From: Psychrobacillus sp. OK028
GTDB lineage: Bacteria > Bacillota > Bacilli > Bacillales_A > Planococcaceae
NCBI RefSeq assembly: GCF_900103605.1
Contig: NZ_FNHY01000001.1
Location: 124,001-188,000, forward strand
Reading direction: 5' to 3'
DNA: 64,000 nucleotides
Positions 45,085 to 54,490 of the stretch are shown piece by piece. Both the position numbers and the translations under genes were made by a program. The notes below the pieces were generated by a model. The model searched no databases. It was not told where the DNA came from and saw only the letters and a program-made list of their open reading frames with translations. Every line of letters starts with the position of its first letter. Positions within the stretch are counted from its first letter, which is position 1.

Positions 45085-46707
45085 GTGAAAAAAAAGCACA
45101 TATTAATTAGTTTTCTACTTCTTGTCCTCAGTTTTATGTTGGTAGCTTGTACGGACGAAAGTACAGGTGAGAAAGAGCCTGAAAAAGAAAAAGAAACAGC
45201 AGGAGAAACTGAAAAAGCTCCAGATAAAGAGATTGATCCATTTGATCATAGTGAGAAATATACAATCACGGGGATGACATTTCGTTTTGGTGATCCACCT
45301 CCGTTGAGCAGTCCTGGTCTTGACATGATAAATGAGCGCTTTAACGTAGATTATAAGCCAGAAATTATACCACAAGGTGATTATGTAGAAAAATCTTCAG
45401 CTATTGTAGCTTCGGGCTCAATGCCAGATTTAGTAGGATTCCAAGCTGGTGATACTCGTTTTTATCAATGGGCAGAAGATGGAGCATTCCTACCTTTAGA
45501 TGATTATTTATCACATTATGCAACATTAGGGAAAATTCCAGATTATATTTACAATTCTTTTAAAGTGAATGGAAAGATATATGGAATTCCACGTTATTCT
45601 CAGCCGTTTCCTTTAACACCGATTATTAGGAAGGATTGGCTAGACAAACTGGGGTTAGAGGTTCCGACGAATTATGAAGAGCTTGAGAAAATTGCCATTG
45701 CATTTACTAAAGAAGATCCAGATGGTAATGGGAAAGCAGATACGTATGGTGTAGCTATTGGAGAAAATATCAATCCAAACTTTAATATGGGAACTTATTG
45801 GGACTTCAACGCATGGTATCACCAAAATGATAACGGTGATTATATCCCTGGTATCATTTCGGATGGAAGGAAAGAATTAGTTCAATTTTTTGCAAACCTT
45901 TATAAAGAAGGCGCTATGACGAAAGACTTTGCCGTTTTAGATTGGGCAAGTACAAATAATGAATTTTATTCTGGTAAAGCGGGAATCTTTGTAGGTGGAG
46001 TTTCCGGAATGTCAGAAGAATACTTCCAAGGATTACTATCCATTAATCCTGAAGCAGAGCTTGTAGCAATTCCACCTTTTGAAGCGCCAGACAAATCTAA
46101 AGGGTTCACTATGGGTTCAGGGAACTCAGGTATGTTAGCGTTAAATGCGAAGCTCGCGGACGATGAAGGGAAAATTTATCGTGCATTAGAGTTAGTAGAT
46201 TTCGGAAAAACGTACTTCCCAGCTGAGGAAAAAAATCCTCAAAATGCAGACTTTGACTTCTTTTTAGGTAAAGAAGGCACTGGATATAATATGGAAAATG
46301 GATTACCTGTTCAAGTTCCAACATTCTCTTCTGATGGACTTTCACCTTCAACATATTTCTTGGATAATAGAGAACAAGTTCCAGATGATGCAAAGATTAA
46401 CTATGCGGATAGCTATAAATTACCTGAGCTGAAGGAAATGACGGTTACTTTACAAGAAATGTTTGAATCTAACCAAATGTATATTGACCCATCTCATGGT
46501 GTTTTGTCACCGACAAATCAAGAAAAAGGTACAGATTTAATGCAATTCTTAATAAACGAACAATCGAAGATGATTGCGGGTCAACGTCCTGTTTCTGATT
46601 GGGATGCTCTTGTTAAGGAATACTTAGCAAAAGGCGGCGAAGCAATTATTAAAGAAACAAATGAAGGAATCAAAGCAAAAGGTTACACAGAAAGACAATG
46701 GAAGTAA
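45085..46707 (+). CDS. Oligosaccharide-binding lipoprotein (LplA-like solute-binding protein)
   Basis: The 540-residue protein starts at GTG after ATGGAGGGG (an upstream ATG at 45028 is less likely). The signal ends in lipobox LVAC with Cys22, followed by a Glu/Lys-rich linker (about 25-50). The large SBP fold (over 500 residues) is of the LplA/YtcQ type for oligosaccharides. Proteins of this length usually bind tri- to hexasaccharides. It ends the importer operon before a terminator. Confidence 0.93.
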   Translation: MKKKHILISFLLLVLSFMLVACTDESTGEKEPEKEKETAGETEKAPDKEIDPFDHSEKYTITGMTFRFGDPPPLSSPGLDMINERFNVDYKPEIIPQGDYVEKSSAIVASGSMPDLVGFQAGDTRFYQWAEDGAFLPLDDYLSHYATLGKIPDYIYNSFKVNGKIYGIPRYSQPFPLTPIIRKDWLDKLGLEVPTNYEELEKIAIAFTKEDPDGNGKADTYGVAIGENINPNFNMGTYWDFNAWYHQNDNGDYIPGIISDGRKELVQFFANLYKEGAMTKDFAVLDWASTNNEFYSGKAGIFVGGVSGMSEEYFQGLLSINPEAELVAIPPFEAPDKSKGFTMGSGNSGMLALNAKLADDEGKIYRALELVDFGKTYFPAEEKNPQNADFDFFLGKEGTGYNMENGLPVQVPTFSSDGLSPSTYFLDNREQVPDDAKINYADSYKLPELKEMTVTLQEMFESNQMYIDPSHGVLSPTNQEKGTDLMQFLINEQSKMIAGQRPVSDWDALVKEYLAKGGEAIIKETNEGIKAKGYTERQWK

Positions 46708-46717
46708 GAAAAATATG

Positions 46718-46749
46718 GCCTGTTCGCTATTGCGAATAGGCTATTTTTA
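46718..46749 (+). terminator. Terminator after lipoprotein gene
   Basis: GCCTGTTCGC pairs with GCGAATAGGC (one G-U) and TATTTTTAT follows. Confidence 0.75.
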
Positions 46750-46782
46750 TAAAAAGCTAGATTAGCATGGGGAGGAATTCGT

Positions 46783-47799
46783 ATGAAAACGGTTGAAGAA
46801 CTAGAAAATTTAATGACAGAACCATCTGAAGCATTAGTCGAGGATATGCGAAAAATAGACGGTAATATTTTGATATTAGGTATTGGAGGTAAAATGGGAC
46901 CTACTTTAGCCATTATGGCAAAAAGAGCAATTGATAAAGCTGGAGTAGATAAAAAAGTGATAGGGGTCTCCCGCTTTTCTAATGGCACATTGAAGGAAGA
47001 GTTAGAAGCGGCAGGCATTGAAACAATTTCAACGGATTTATTGAATGATGAACAACTAAAACTTCTACCAAAAGAAAAAAATATCATATATATGGCAGGA
47101 AATAAATTCGGTACGACTGGTAATGAACACTTTACTTGGGTTATGAATACATACCTACCTGGTAGAGTAGCGGAGCACTTTAAAGGATCCAATATTGTGG
47201 CTTTCTCTACAGGGAATGTTTATCCACTAGTGCCGCTTACATTAGGAGGTTGTGATGAAAAGCATGAGGTTGCTCCAGTTGGGGAATATGGTCAATCATC
47301 GCTTGGAAGAGAACGAGTGTTTACTTATTTCTCTCATAAAGATAATACGCCGTTAACTGTTTTTCGATTAAATTATGCAATCGATATGAGGTATGGTGTG
47401 TTACTTGAAATTGCTCGTTCTGTATATAACGAGACTCCTTTAGATTTGTCGATGGGTCATGTAAATGTAATTTGGCAGGGAGATGCGAACGAGTATGCCA
47501 TTAGATCGTTATTAATCGCAAGCTCGCCTCCAACCATTTTAAATGTAACTGGACCAGAAACATTACCAGTTAGATGGCTTGCAAATGAGTTTGGAAAATT
47601 ACTAGGTAAAACTCCTGTATTCGAAGGTGCAGAAAAGGAAAATGCACTACTAAATAATGCGAGCAAAGCACATAAGCTATTCGGATACCCACGTGTCTCT
47701 ATACGAGAAATGATCGAATGGACAGCAGACTGGGTTGCAAGTGGTGGAGAGACGATTAATAAACCAACTCATTTTCAGGAAAGGAAGGGACAGTTTTAA
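46783..47799 (+). CDS. NAD-dependent epimerase/dehydratase-like protein
   Basis: The 338-residue extended-SDR-like protein has GIGGKMG for nucleotide binding (about 33-39), VFRLNYAID, and a C-terminal substrate domain. The usual YxxxK motif is altered: the equivalent is EYGQSSLGRE, where Ser replaces Lys. It therefore may not be a typical epimerase and could be a lyase-like or binding protein of the same fold. It lies after a terminator, but the same-strand continuity and context argue that it serves the locus, perhaps converting the released sugar. Confidence 0.75.
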   Translation: MKTVEELENLMTEPSEALVEDMRKIDGNILILGIGGKMGPTLAIMAKRAIDKAGVDKKVIGVSRFSNGTLKEELEAAGIETISTDLLNDEQLKLLPKEKNIIYMAGNKFGTTGNEHFTWVMNTYLPGRVAEHFKGSNIVAFSTGNVYPLVPLTLGGCDEKHEVAPVGEYGQSSLGRERVFTYFSHKDNTPLTVFRLNYAIDMRYGVLLEIARSVYNETPLDLSMGHVNVIWQGDANEYAIRSLLIASSPPTILNVTGPETLPVRWLANEFGKLLGKTPVFEGAEKENALLNNASKAHKLFGYPRVSIREMIEWTADWVASGGETINKPTHFQERKGQF

Positions 47800-48325
47800 T
47801 CGGCTTTATCAAAATAGCTTAAGTAACCTTTACATAAAGGTGCCTTTATCCTAGCTGATCCATTGGCATTAACAAGTGATAAACAAAAAGAATAATAATA
47901 GCAGGAAAGGCACATTCATTAATATGTGCCTTTTCGTGTTGGATGAGTTTGCATACATAACATTTCGACATCTTTACGAGATTATTAAATGATTCAGATA
48001 ATACTAAATGCAGGAATGATTGAGCAAGTTGTGCATTTTTTAAAACTCATATTCTTCTGTAGTAATTGACGAAACAGAGAAAATTAGAGAATTCATTGAA
48101 ACAATATAAGGTATTATTGTAAGTCGTTTCTCGTTTGAAAGTTCTATTTTTTTATTAAATTACTAGGAATATAGATTTAGCTTATATTTAATAAACTAAT
48201 ACTAATTATCAATTTTTTAGAATAATTCAAAATTTCGATATTCGAATTAGTTTTCTTATGATAAATTGGTGATGTCACACTAAACTGAAAAGTGTGAAAA
48301 AATAGAAATGAAGGGGAAATGAGAT
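47800..48325. other. Intergenic region with terminator and long leader
   Basis: The terminator at 47906 is followed by nearly 400 bp of AT-rich DNA, which must contain the promoter of the subtilase gene. No repeats, RNAs or small genes are apparent. Confidence 0.5.
47906..47936 (+). terminator. Terminator of epimerase-like gene
   Basis: AAAGGCACAT pairs with ATGTGCCTTT around a seven- to eight-base loop, with a weak TTTTCG tail. Confidence 0.7.
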
Positions 48326-51300
48326 TTGAAAAATTATAAGTTTACGAAATTTTTTAGTAGTATTCTAGCTTTGGTTATGGTGTTTTCTTTATTGGTTCCA
48401 ATCTCTAGTGCTAGTGCTGAGGAATCAAAACCATTCAAACAGAATGGTCAAAGTGAAAGTACGATTCAACTAAAGGCTGCTATTGCTGAACAACTGAGTT
48501 TGTCTCAAGATGGGCCAACCCTTCACGAAAGCTTACAAAATATATCAGGCAATCAAGAAATTGCAGTAATTGTTCATTTATCTGAGAAGCCTGTAGCACT
48601 AGAGCAAGGGATGAGCCAATTGAAAGGCAAAAAATTCTCCAATGCTCGGGCAAATGAAGTGCGTGCAAATGTAAAAGCACAGCAAGCAAAAGTTAAAAAA
48701 GAGTTAAATGCTAAAAAAGTTCAGATGACGCAAGGATACACGTTTGATACGGTATTAAATGGATTTGCAACAACTGTTAAAGCAGACGACCTTCCGAAAT
48801 TTCTTACAGTAGAAGGAATTACATTAATTGAACCTGATGCAACGGTTTACGCATCAGAAGATAATACGATGAAATCATCTGAACTTATAAAAGATGAAAC
48901 ATTAGAAGCTCAAATGAATACAAGTGTTTCGTTCTTAGGTATTGAACAGCTATGGGACGAAGGAATTGAAGGACAAGGTGTAAAAGTAGCAGTACTAGAT
49001 ACTGGTATTGATAAAGATCATCCTGAGTTCGCAGGAATTTATAAAGGTGGAAAGAACTTTATTCCTAACTCATCTACTTACTCAAAACCGCGTGCAGACG
49101 ATGATGCATCGGAAACATTACCTTCCGAGCGTCCAGCTGGGACACCTGAATTTAATGCCAACGGAAGCTCATTCTACACTTCTCACGGTACACATGTTGC
49201 GGGTACAATTGCAGCTATCGGTGCGAACGAATTTGGTATTAAAGGGATTGCTCCAAAAGTAGACCTTTATGCTTACCGTGTTCTTGGAGCATACGGAAGT
49301 GGAGCTACATCAGGAATTGTCAAAGCTATTGAAACAGCAGTTATAGAAAAAATGGACGTTATCAATCTATCACTTGCTGGTGGGGCTAACTCTGAAACTG
49401 ATGCAGGATCATTTGCGATTAATAACGCAATGATGGCAGGAACAATTGGAGTAATTGCAACTGGTAACTCTGGTCCAAATCGTGGAACGATGGGAACTCC
49501 TGCAACTGCACGTTTAGGGATTGCAGTTGGTAACACAACGAATCCTGAAACAAAGCATAATGGAGAAGTTAACATTACAGTTGGCGACTACAACTTAACG
49601 AAACAGCTTCCATTAATGGGTACAACTTTTGGAAAAGATTTAGCAACACAGCTTCAAGGAGAGTTTGACTTAGTTGCTATTCCTGGAAACGGGGAAGTAA
49701 AAGACTTTGAAGGAATCGATGTAAACGGAAAAGTGGCATTGATTTCTCGTGGTAGTATCGCATTTGTCGATAAAATTGCAAACGCAAAGGCAAATGGAGC
49801 AGTAGCAACAATTATTCATAACTTTGCTGGTGGAACGAATGCACCGAACATTTCCGGAACATTCCTTGGTGATTCGTTTGCGTTCCTACCAACATTTGAT
49901 ATGTCCGTAACAGATGGCGATGCAATTCGCGCTGCATTAGCAGGTGGAACTGGAAAAGTAAGCTTTGGTAAGTTTGCTTCCATAAAAACACTTGGAGATG
50001 ATGTAAATTCTTCGAGTTCACGTGGACCTTCTACACCAAACTTTGATATTAAGCCAGATGTAACTGCACCTGGAACAAATATTATGTCAACAATTCCAAT
50101 GTACAAAACAGATTTTCCTGATGCAGTTTACGGAGAAGCATATGACCGTAAAACAGGAACTTCTATGGCAACACCGCATATTGCGGGTATCGCAGCACTT
50201 GTTAAACAAGCAAATCCTGATTGGAACGCGTTCGATGTGAAAGTTGCACTTTCCAATACTGCAAAAATTCTAGATACAGCGAAGTATGATGTATTCTCAC
50301 AAGGTGCAGGGCGTGTAAATGCTTATGCAGCAGCCCATCCAGAAATTCTTGCATACGCATTAGACACTGCAGTGCTAGATGGAACTGGCACTATCGTGGA
50401 TAACTTGAAAGGGACAGTTACTTTCGGTCCACAATCACTGAAAGACGGAGATATTTCCGTTACGAAGCAAATCAAAGTAAAAGATATAAAAGGCAATGGT
50501 GGCGACTATAATGTATCAGTGGATGTGACAAAAACATTTGGTGATGCAAAAATAACGGTAGACAAACCGACATTCAATCTTGCTGGTGAGCAGGTTCTAA
50601 ACGTTACGTTAACAGCTTCCCAAGCAACTGCACCAAACGGTTCTGAAATTCTGGGTTATATCCACATTAACGGTGGTACTTCAGAAATTTCATTGCCATT
50701 CGCAGCTGACTTTGGTGGCGTGGCAGCAACTGAACTAAAAGATTTCAAGATTACAGAAACAGACCTATCCTTTAACGGAGATGATGTGAAAGATTCTGCT
50801 TTACTTTCATTCACATTAACTGGAGATGTAACAACTAACTATATCGAGCTTAGGGATATTATGAATCCTGAGGGCGGCGAATATGGGGACGGCTATATCG
50901 GTTATTTACATGCAGGTTCAGCACTTGGTAAAGGATCGTATACGCTGAACGTTGGTGGTCAGTACAAACCATGGGGCAGTGCACCTGCAACAACGATTCC
51001 AGATGGTCTATATACAATTGACTTTACTGGTCAGGCAGCTTCAGGAGTAGTTCAAGATTATGTAGGACCGATTGTGGTGAAAACAACTAAACCAGCAATT
51101 ACTGGGTCAGTAGCTGAAGGTGTTGCTACAGGACAGGTAACAGATAAGTATATCGACTACAATGAAGAATTATATTTATATGGTCTTGATTACAACTTAA
51201 ATGACAAATTAAAAGCTTCATATATTGCGACTGTTGACGGGAATGCACAAGCTCCAGTTGCATTTAAACTCAATGAAGACGGTAGCTTCAACTTCCCAGT

Positions 51301-51667
51301 AACAGCAGATACAGATGCTGTATCCGTTGTAATTAAAGATGCTGCTGGCAATGTTGGTGAAGCAGTAATATACGAAAAAACGGAATCAGTAACTTTAGCA
51401 ATTGACCAAGCTCAAGTTGAAATGAAAATTGGTAAAGAAGTAAAAGTTAAGATTACAGAAGTGACGACTATTGATGGTAAAACAACTGAAAAAGATGTTA
51501 CAAAGCTAGCAACATACAAAGTTGCAAATGATAAGATAGCTTCTGTAAAAGCAGGGGTTGTAAAAGGAAAGGGTCAAGGTAAGACAACGATTACTGTTAC
51601 GTATGGTGAGCATACTCTTACATTCGATGTGACTGTTGTGAACGCAGGAAAAGGGAATAATAAGTAA
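48326..51667 (+). CDS. Secreted subtilisin-like serine protease with PA domain (Vpr-like)
   Basis: The 1113-residue preproenzyme starts at TTG after AAGGGGAA. A signal peptide (1-31, ISSASA) and inhibitor I9 prodomain (about 70-175) are followed by the S8 domain: Asp225 in VLDTGID, His287 in HGTHVAG, Ser613 in GTSMATPHIAG. A PA domain is inserted at about 410-545. After the catalytic part come beta-rich domains and a bacterial Ig-like (Big2) domain near 1020-1105, ending NAGKGNNK. Its architecture resembles minor extracellular protease Vpr. It may process surface proteins or supply nutrients. The tail resembles those of the propeller proteins. Confidence 0.93.
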   Translation: MKNYKFTKFFSSILALVMVFSLLVPISSASAEESKPFKQNGQSESTIQLKAAIAEQLSLSQDGPTLHESLQNISGNQEIAVIVHLSEKPVALEQGMSQLKGKKFSNARANEVRANVKAQQAKVKKELNAKKVQMTQGYTFDTVLNGFATTVKADDLPKFLTVEGITLIEPDATVYASEDNTMKSSELIKDETLEAQMNTSVSFLGIEQLWDEGIEGQGVKVAVLDTGIDKDHPEFAGIYKGGKNFIPNSSTYSKPRADDDASETLPSERPAGTPEFNANGSSFYTSHGTHVAGTIAAIGANEFGIKGIAPKVDLYAYRVLGAYGSGATSGIVKAIETAVIEKMDVINLSLAGGANSETDAGSFAINNAMMAGTIGVIATGNSGPNRGTMGTPATARLGIAVGNTTNPETKHNGEVNITVGDYNLTKQLPLMGTTFGKDLATQLQGEFDLVAIPGNGEVKDFEGIDVNGKVALISRGSIAFVDKIANAKANGAVATIIHNFAGGTNAPNISGTFLGDSFAFLPTFDMSVTDGDAIRAALAGGTGKVSFGKFASIKTLGDDVNSSSSRGPSTPNFDIKPDVTAPGTNIMSTIPMYKTDFPDAVYGEAYDRKTGTSMATPHIAGIAALVKQANPDWNAFDVKVALSNTAKILDTAKYDVFSQGAGRVNAYAAAHPEILAYALDTAVLDGTGTIVDNLKGTVTFGPQSLKDGDISVTKQIKVKDIKGNGGDYNVSVDVTKTFGDAKITVDKPTFNLAGEQVLNVTLTASQATAPNGSEILGYIHINGGTSEISLPFAADFGGVAATELKDFKITETDLSFNGDDVKDSALLSFTLTGDVTTNYIELRDIMNPEGGEYGDGYIGYLHAGSALGKGSYTLNVGGQYKPWGSAPATTIPDGLYTIDFTGQAASGVVQDYVGPIVVKTTKPAITGSVAEGVATGQVTDKYIDYNEELYLYGLDYNLNDKLKASYIATVDGNAQAPVAFKLNEDGSFNFPVTADTDAVSVVIKDAAGNVGEAVIYEKTESVTLAIDQAQVEMKIGKEVKVKITEVTTIDGKTTEKDVTKLATYKVANDKIASVKAGVVKGKGQGKTTITVTYGEHTLTFDVTVVNAGKGNNK

Positions 51668-51734
51668 GTAAAAAAGTTGAAACTGGGACATAACTAGTTA
51701 AGCTTTTTAAGTTTCTAGTGTTAGAAACAAAACT

Positions 51735-51830
51735 TAAAAGACTTCTGGAGGAGCAGCACGAGCAAGAGACTACAGGCTCGAGCTATGCCACTGGACAGTG
51801 TCCGCCTTAACGGAAAACAACTATAGTAGA
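51735..51830 (-). repeat. GC-rich dispersed repeat, copy 2 (reverse)
   Basis: Read on the minus strand it gives GTTTTCCGTTAAGGCGGACACTG, the degenerate start of the same element as copy 1, with CTCCTCCAGAAG at its end. Confidence 0.65.
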
Positions 51831-51841
51831 ATCTTAATAGA

Positions 51842-51882
51842 AAGCCCCGAAAACTTTACGAAAAGTAAAGTTTTCGGGGCTT
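51842..51882. repeat. Long perfect hairpin after subtilase gene
   Basis: AAGCCCCGAAAACTTTAC pairs with its exact complement around GAAAA (18-bp stem). No run of T follows on either strand, so it is not a standard terminator; it may stabilise mRNA or block read-through. Confidence 0.8.
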
Positions 51883-52033
51883 ATCATATTCATATGAAAA
51901 ATGTACGCAGTAAACTTGCGAGTAGTTGTATGTTAAATTATGTGAATGAATATTCTTTTGAGTAGTTTTTTAAAATATTTGATAAGATAGATAAATACAT
52001 AATTTTGGATTATTTAGATAGGGGGTAAAGTTC

Positions 52034-52861
52034 ATGATTGGCAAGCTTATTCGTAAAAAGCAGCATACTACTAAACATAATGAGTTAGATAGAAGAATAG
52101 AAATGGCTCAAATGGAACCACTTCCTGCTCACATCTCCATTATTATGGATGGGAATGGTCGATGGGCTACCAAAAAGGCTTTACCTAGAGTTGTAGGGCA
52201 TTATGAAGGGATGAAAACAGTAAGGAAAATTACGAAGTTTGCAAACAAAGTAGGAGTTAAAGCTTTAACTTTGTATGCATTCTCTACTGAAAATTGGAGT
52301 AGACCAAAGACCGAAGTAGACTACTTAATGAGATTACCAGAGGAGTTTTTAAGCACATATTTACCAGAACTAATCGAACAAAATGTACAAGTCCAGATGA
52401 TTGGTAATCATGGTAATCTTCCGGAACATACAAGAAGTGCTATTAAAAAAGCAGTTGAGCAAACCTCTCATAATAGCGGTCTTATCTTAAATTTTGCATT
52501 GAACTATGGTAGTAGAGATGAGATTGTCCAATCGGTTCAGCAAATTATAAATAAAGTGCAGAACGGTGAAATATCCTGCGAGGATATATGTGAGGAGTTA
52601 GTTAATGATCATTTGATGACTTCCAAATTGTCAGATCCGGATTTACTCATTCGCACGAGCGGGGAGATTAGATTAAGCAATTTTATGCTTTGGCAATTAG
52701 CTTATACGGAGTTTTGGTTTACGAATACGCTGTGGCCAGACTTTGATGAAGAATGTTTAATGGAGGCAATCGAAAGCTTTCAAAGTCGAAATAGAAAATT
52801 CGGTGGCCTTTCTAATGGTGCAACCGAAGTTATTAAAATACAAAAGTTTATGGATAGATAA
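52034..52861 (+). CDS. Isoprenyl (undecaprenyl diphosphate) synthase-like protein
   Basis: The 275-residue cis-prenyltransferase has catalytic Asp39 in IIMDGNGRW, FSTENWSRP, GNHGNLP and the RTSGEIRLSNFMLWQLAYTEF block near 205-226, all intact. An N-terminal extension of about 25 basic residues is longer than usual. It condenses isopentenyl units to make the C55 lipid carrier of cell-wall polymers. The housekeeping uppS normally sits between frr and cdsA, so this stand-alone copy is probably a second one. It is near SLH and surface-polymer genes and could serve a secondary polymer. Confidence 0.92.
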   Translation: MIGKLIRKKQHTTKHNELDRRIEMAQMEPLPAHISIIMDGNGRWATKKALPRVVGHYEGMKTVRKITKFANKVGVKALTLYAFSTENWSRPKTEVDYLMRLPEEFLSTYLPELIEQNVQVQMIGNHGNLPEHTRSAIKKAVEQTSHNSGLILNFALNYGSRDEIVQSVQQIINKVQNGEISCEDICEELVNDHLMTSKLSDPDLLIRTSGEIRLSNFMLWQLAYTEFWFTNTLWPDFDEECLMEAIESFQSRNRKFGGLSNGATEVIKIQKFMDR

Positions 52862-52935
52862 AGAGGGAATAAAAGGATGAATTAAATTTTCTGATTATTT
52901 AGCCTAGTTAATAGAATTATTAAGGAGGACAAAAT

Positions 52936-53964
52936 TTGAAAAAAATAGTATTCATACTTTTAACAGCTAGTTTAACAGTCGGTTTCAGTATATCCACTCT
53001 AGCAGCAAGCCTATTTAAGGATGTTTCGGAGAAGGAATGGAGCTATCCTATAATAGAAGATCTGTCACGTTCTGGTATTATTCAAGGATATTCTGATGGT
53101 ACATTTAAACCCACAAGTGGTGTGACGCGAGCGCAAAGTGCGATTTATATTGGACGAGCATTAAAAGTTGATACGAAGAATCGCCCTAATCCAGGCTATG
53201 TGGATGTGAATTCAAAAACTACTGGCTATGAATATATCGCTGCTTTAGTAGATGAAGGGATATATGCAAAAGCGAGAAATTTTGACCCGCATCAATCGCT
53301 AACACGTGCACAAATGGCGAAAATTTTAGTCATAGCTTTTGATATGAATGGTACTAAAAAGACAGGTTTTACAGACATTCCTGCTAATGAATGGGCTAAG
53401 CCATACGTAGAAACGCTAGTTGCCAATGGGGTGACGACAGGTACTTCTGCAACGAAGTATAGTCCTGATAGAACAGTAACTCGTCAGCAAATGGCTATTT
53501 TTATATATAGAGCTTTGCATCAGGATGGGGAAATTGTCGTCCCACCAGTGGGGAGTGGTAAGGAAGAATTGCCGGATAGTGTACGAGCAACGGAGTTATT
53601 AAAACTAGTAAACGATGAACGTGAAAAAAACAATCTAAAACCCTTAGTGTATGATACAAAAGTAGGGAATGTGGCTGCTATCAAAGCACAAGATATGAAA
53701 ACTAATAATTATTTTGATCATATTTCCCCTACCTATGGTTCTCCTAGTAATATGCTAACAAAGTTCGGAATTTCTTGGACTGCTTCCGGAGAAAATATTG
53801 CAGCTGGATATTCTTCTGTAAATGCAGTCCATAAAGGATGGATGAATAGCAGTGGTCATCGTGCGAATATTTTAAGCTCTAGCTATACGCATGTTGGATT
53901 TGGTTATGCTGAAGGTGGAGAATCATACGGAAGCTATTGGGTTCAAATGTTTATAAGGAAATAA
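52936..53964 (+). CDS. SLH-anchored CAP (SCP/PR1-like) domain protein
   Basis: The 342-residue secreted protein starts at TTG after AAGGAGGAC and has a signal peptide (1-24). Three SLH repeats (about 27-200: FKDVSEKEW, YVDVNSKT, FTDIPANEW) precede a Pro/Gly linker. A CAP domain (about 217-342) carries HISPTYGSP, SGENIAAGY and SGHRANIL. Bacterial CAP proteins (YkwD-like) occur on cell walls and spores; their role is poorly known. The SLH part would fix it to the secondary wall polymer. Confidence 0.93.
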   Translation: MKKIVFILLTASLTVGFSISTLAASLFKDVSEKEWSYPIIEDLSRSGIIQGYSDGTFKPTSGVTRAQSAIYIGRALKVDTKNRPNPGYVDVNSKTTGYEYIAALVDEGIYAKARNFDPHQSLTRAQMAKILVIAFDMNGTKKTGFTDIPANEWAKPYVETLVANGVTTGTSATKYSPDRTVTRQQMAIFIYRALHQDGEIVVPPVGSGKEELPDSVRATELLKLVNDEREKNNLKPLVYDTKVGNVAAIKAQDMKTNNYFDHISPTYGSPSNMLTKFGISWTASGENIAAGYSSVNAVHKGWMNSSGHRANILSSSYTHVGFGYAEGGESYGSYWVQMFIRK

Positions 53965-53978
53965 TGAAACGCAAAGAA

Positions 53979-54010
53979 CAAGAATGTGTGATAAGCATTC
54001 TTGCTTTTTT
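53979..54010 (+). terminator. Terminator of SLH-CAP gene
   Basis: CAAGAATG pairs with CATTCTTG around a nine-base loop; CTTTTTT follows. Confidence 0.88.
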
Positions 54011-54051
54011 AATAACACTTGGTTCATGGGGCTTTAAAGAATGAATAATAC

Positions 54052-54150
54052 TAGTGATTTCCACTTCAGGCAGACGCTTTCCACGAGGCTGTCTTTTGCT
54101 CAAGCTGATTCCGCTGTGGTCGCTGCCTTTCTCGAGAGCTTCCTCAATGA
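54052..54150 (+). repeat. GC-rich dispersed repeat, copy 3
   Basis: It shares ACTAGTGATTTCC, AGGCAGACGCTTTCC and a later GTGGTCGCTGCC with the other copies. It is shorter than copy 1 and lacks its middle. Confidence 0.75.
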
Positions 54151-54240
54151 ATAGAAATATAACTTTCCCCTAGTTATCCAAAATGCACTAACCTGTTTCT
54201 AAAAGTTGTAGGAGGGTGACAGATAGACAAACGCCATAAG

Positions 54241-54318
54241 ATTACCGAAAAAAGGAATGCTGGTTGGTTGTGACGTCTGTCACAACCAACCAGCATTCCC
54301 AAAATTTCACTCGGTAAT
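54241..54318. repeat. Nested palindrome with 21-bp perfect arms
   Basis: Outer arms ATTACCGA (54241) and TCGGTAAT (54311) enclose a perfect 21-bp inverted repeat, 54254-54274 and 54279-54299, around GTCT. No T-run follows and no gene is within it. Confidence 0.9.
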
Positions 54319-54458
54319 AATATAGCGACAAGTCTAACTAAAGTCCTTCGGAAACGATAGAAACAGGTTTTGACCTTAAAGGACCGTGCATGTCTTATGC
54401 CTGGTATTTCTTATCTATACACATTAGCATCTTATGAATTTATGTTCTATTTAAATAG

Positions 54459-54490
54459 AAAAAACCCCTCACTCAATTCCGAGTAAGGGG
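54459..54490 (-). terminator. Terminator of S-layer-like gene
   Basis: On the minus strand CCCCTTACTC pairs with GAGTGAGGGG and is followed by TTTTTT. Confidence 0.9.

Larger units (their letters stand above)
51668..52033. other. Intergenic region with hairpins and repeat copy
   Basis: Hairpin TTTTAAGTTT/AAACTTAAAA lies at about 51705-51740, the reverse-oriented GC-rich repeat at 51735-51830 and a long perfect hairpin at 51842-51882. No gene is seen. Confidence 0.6.
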
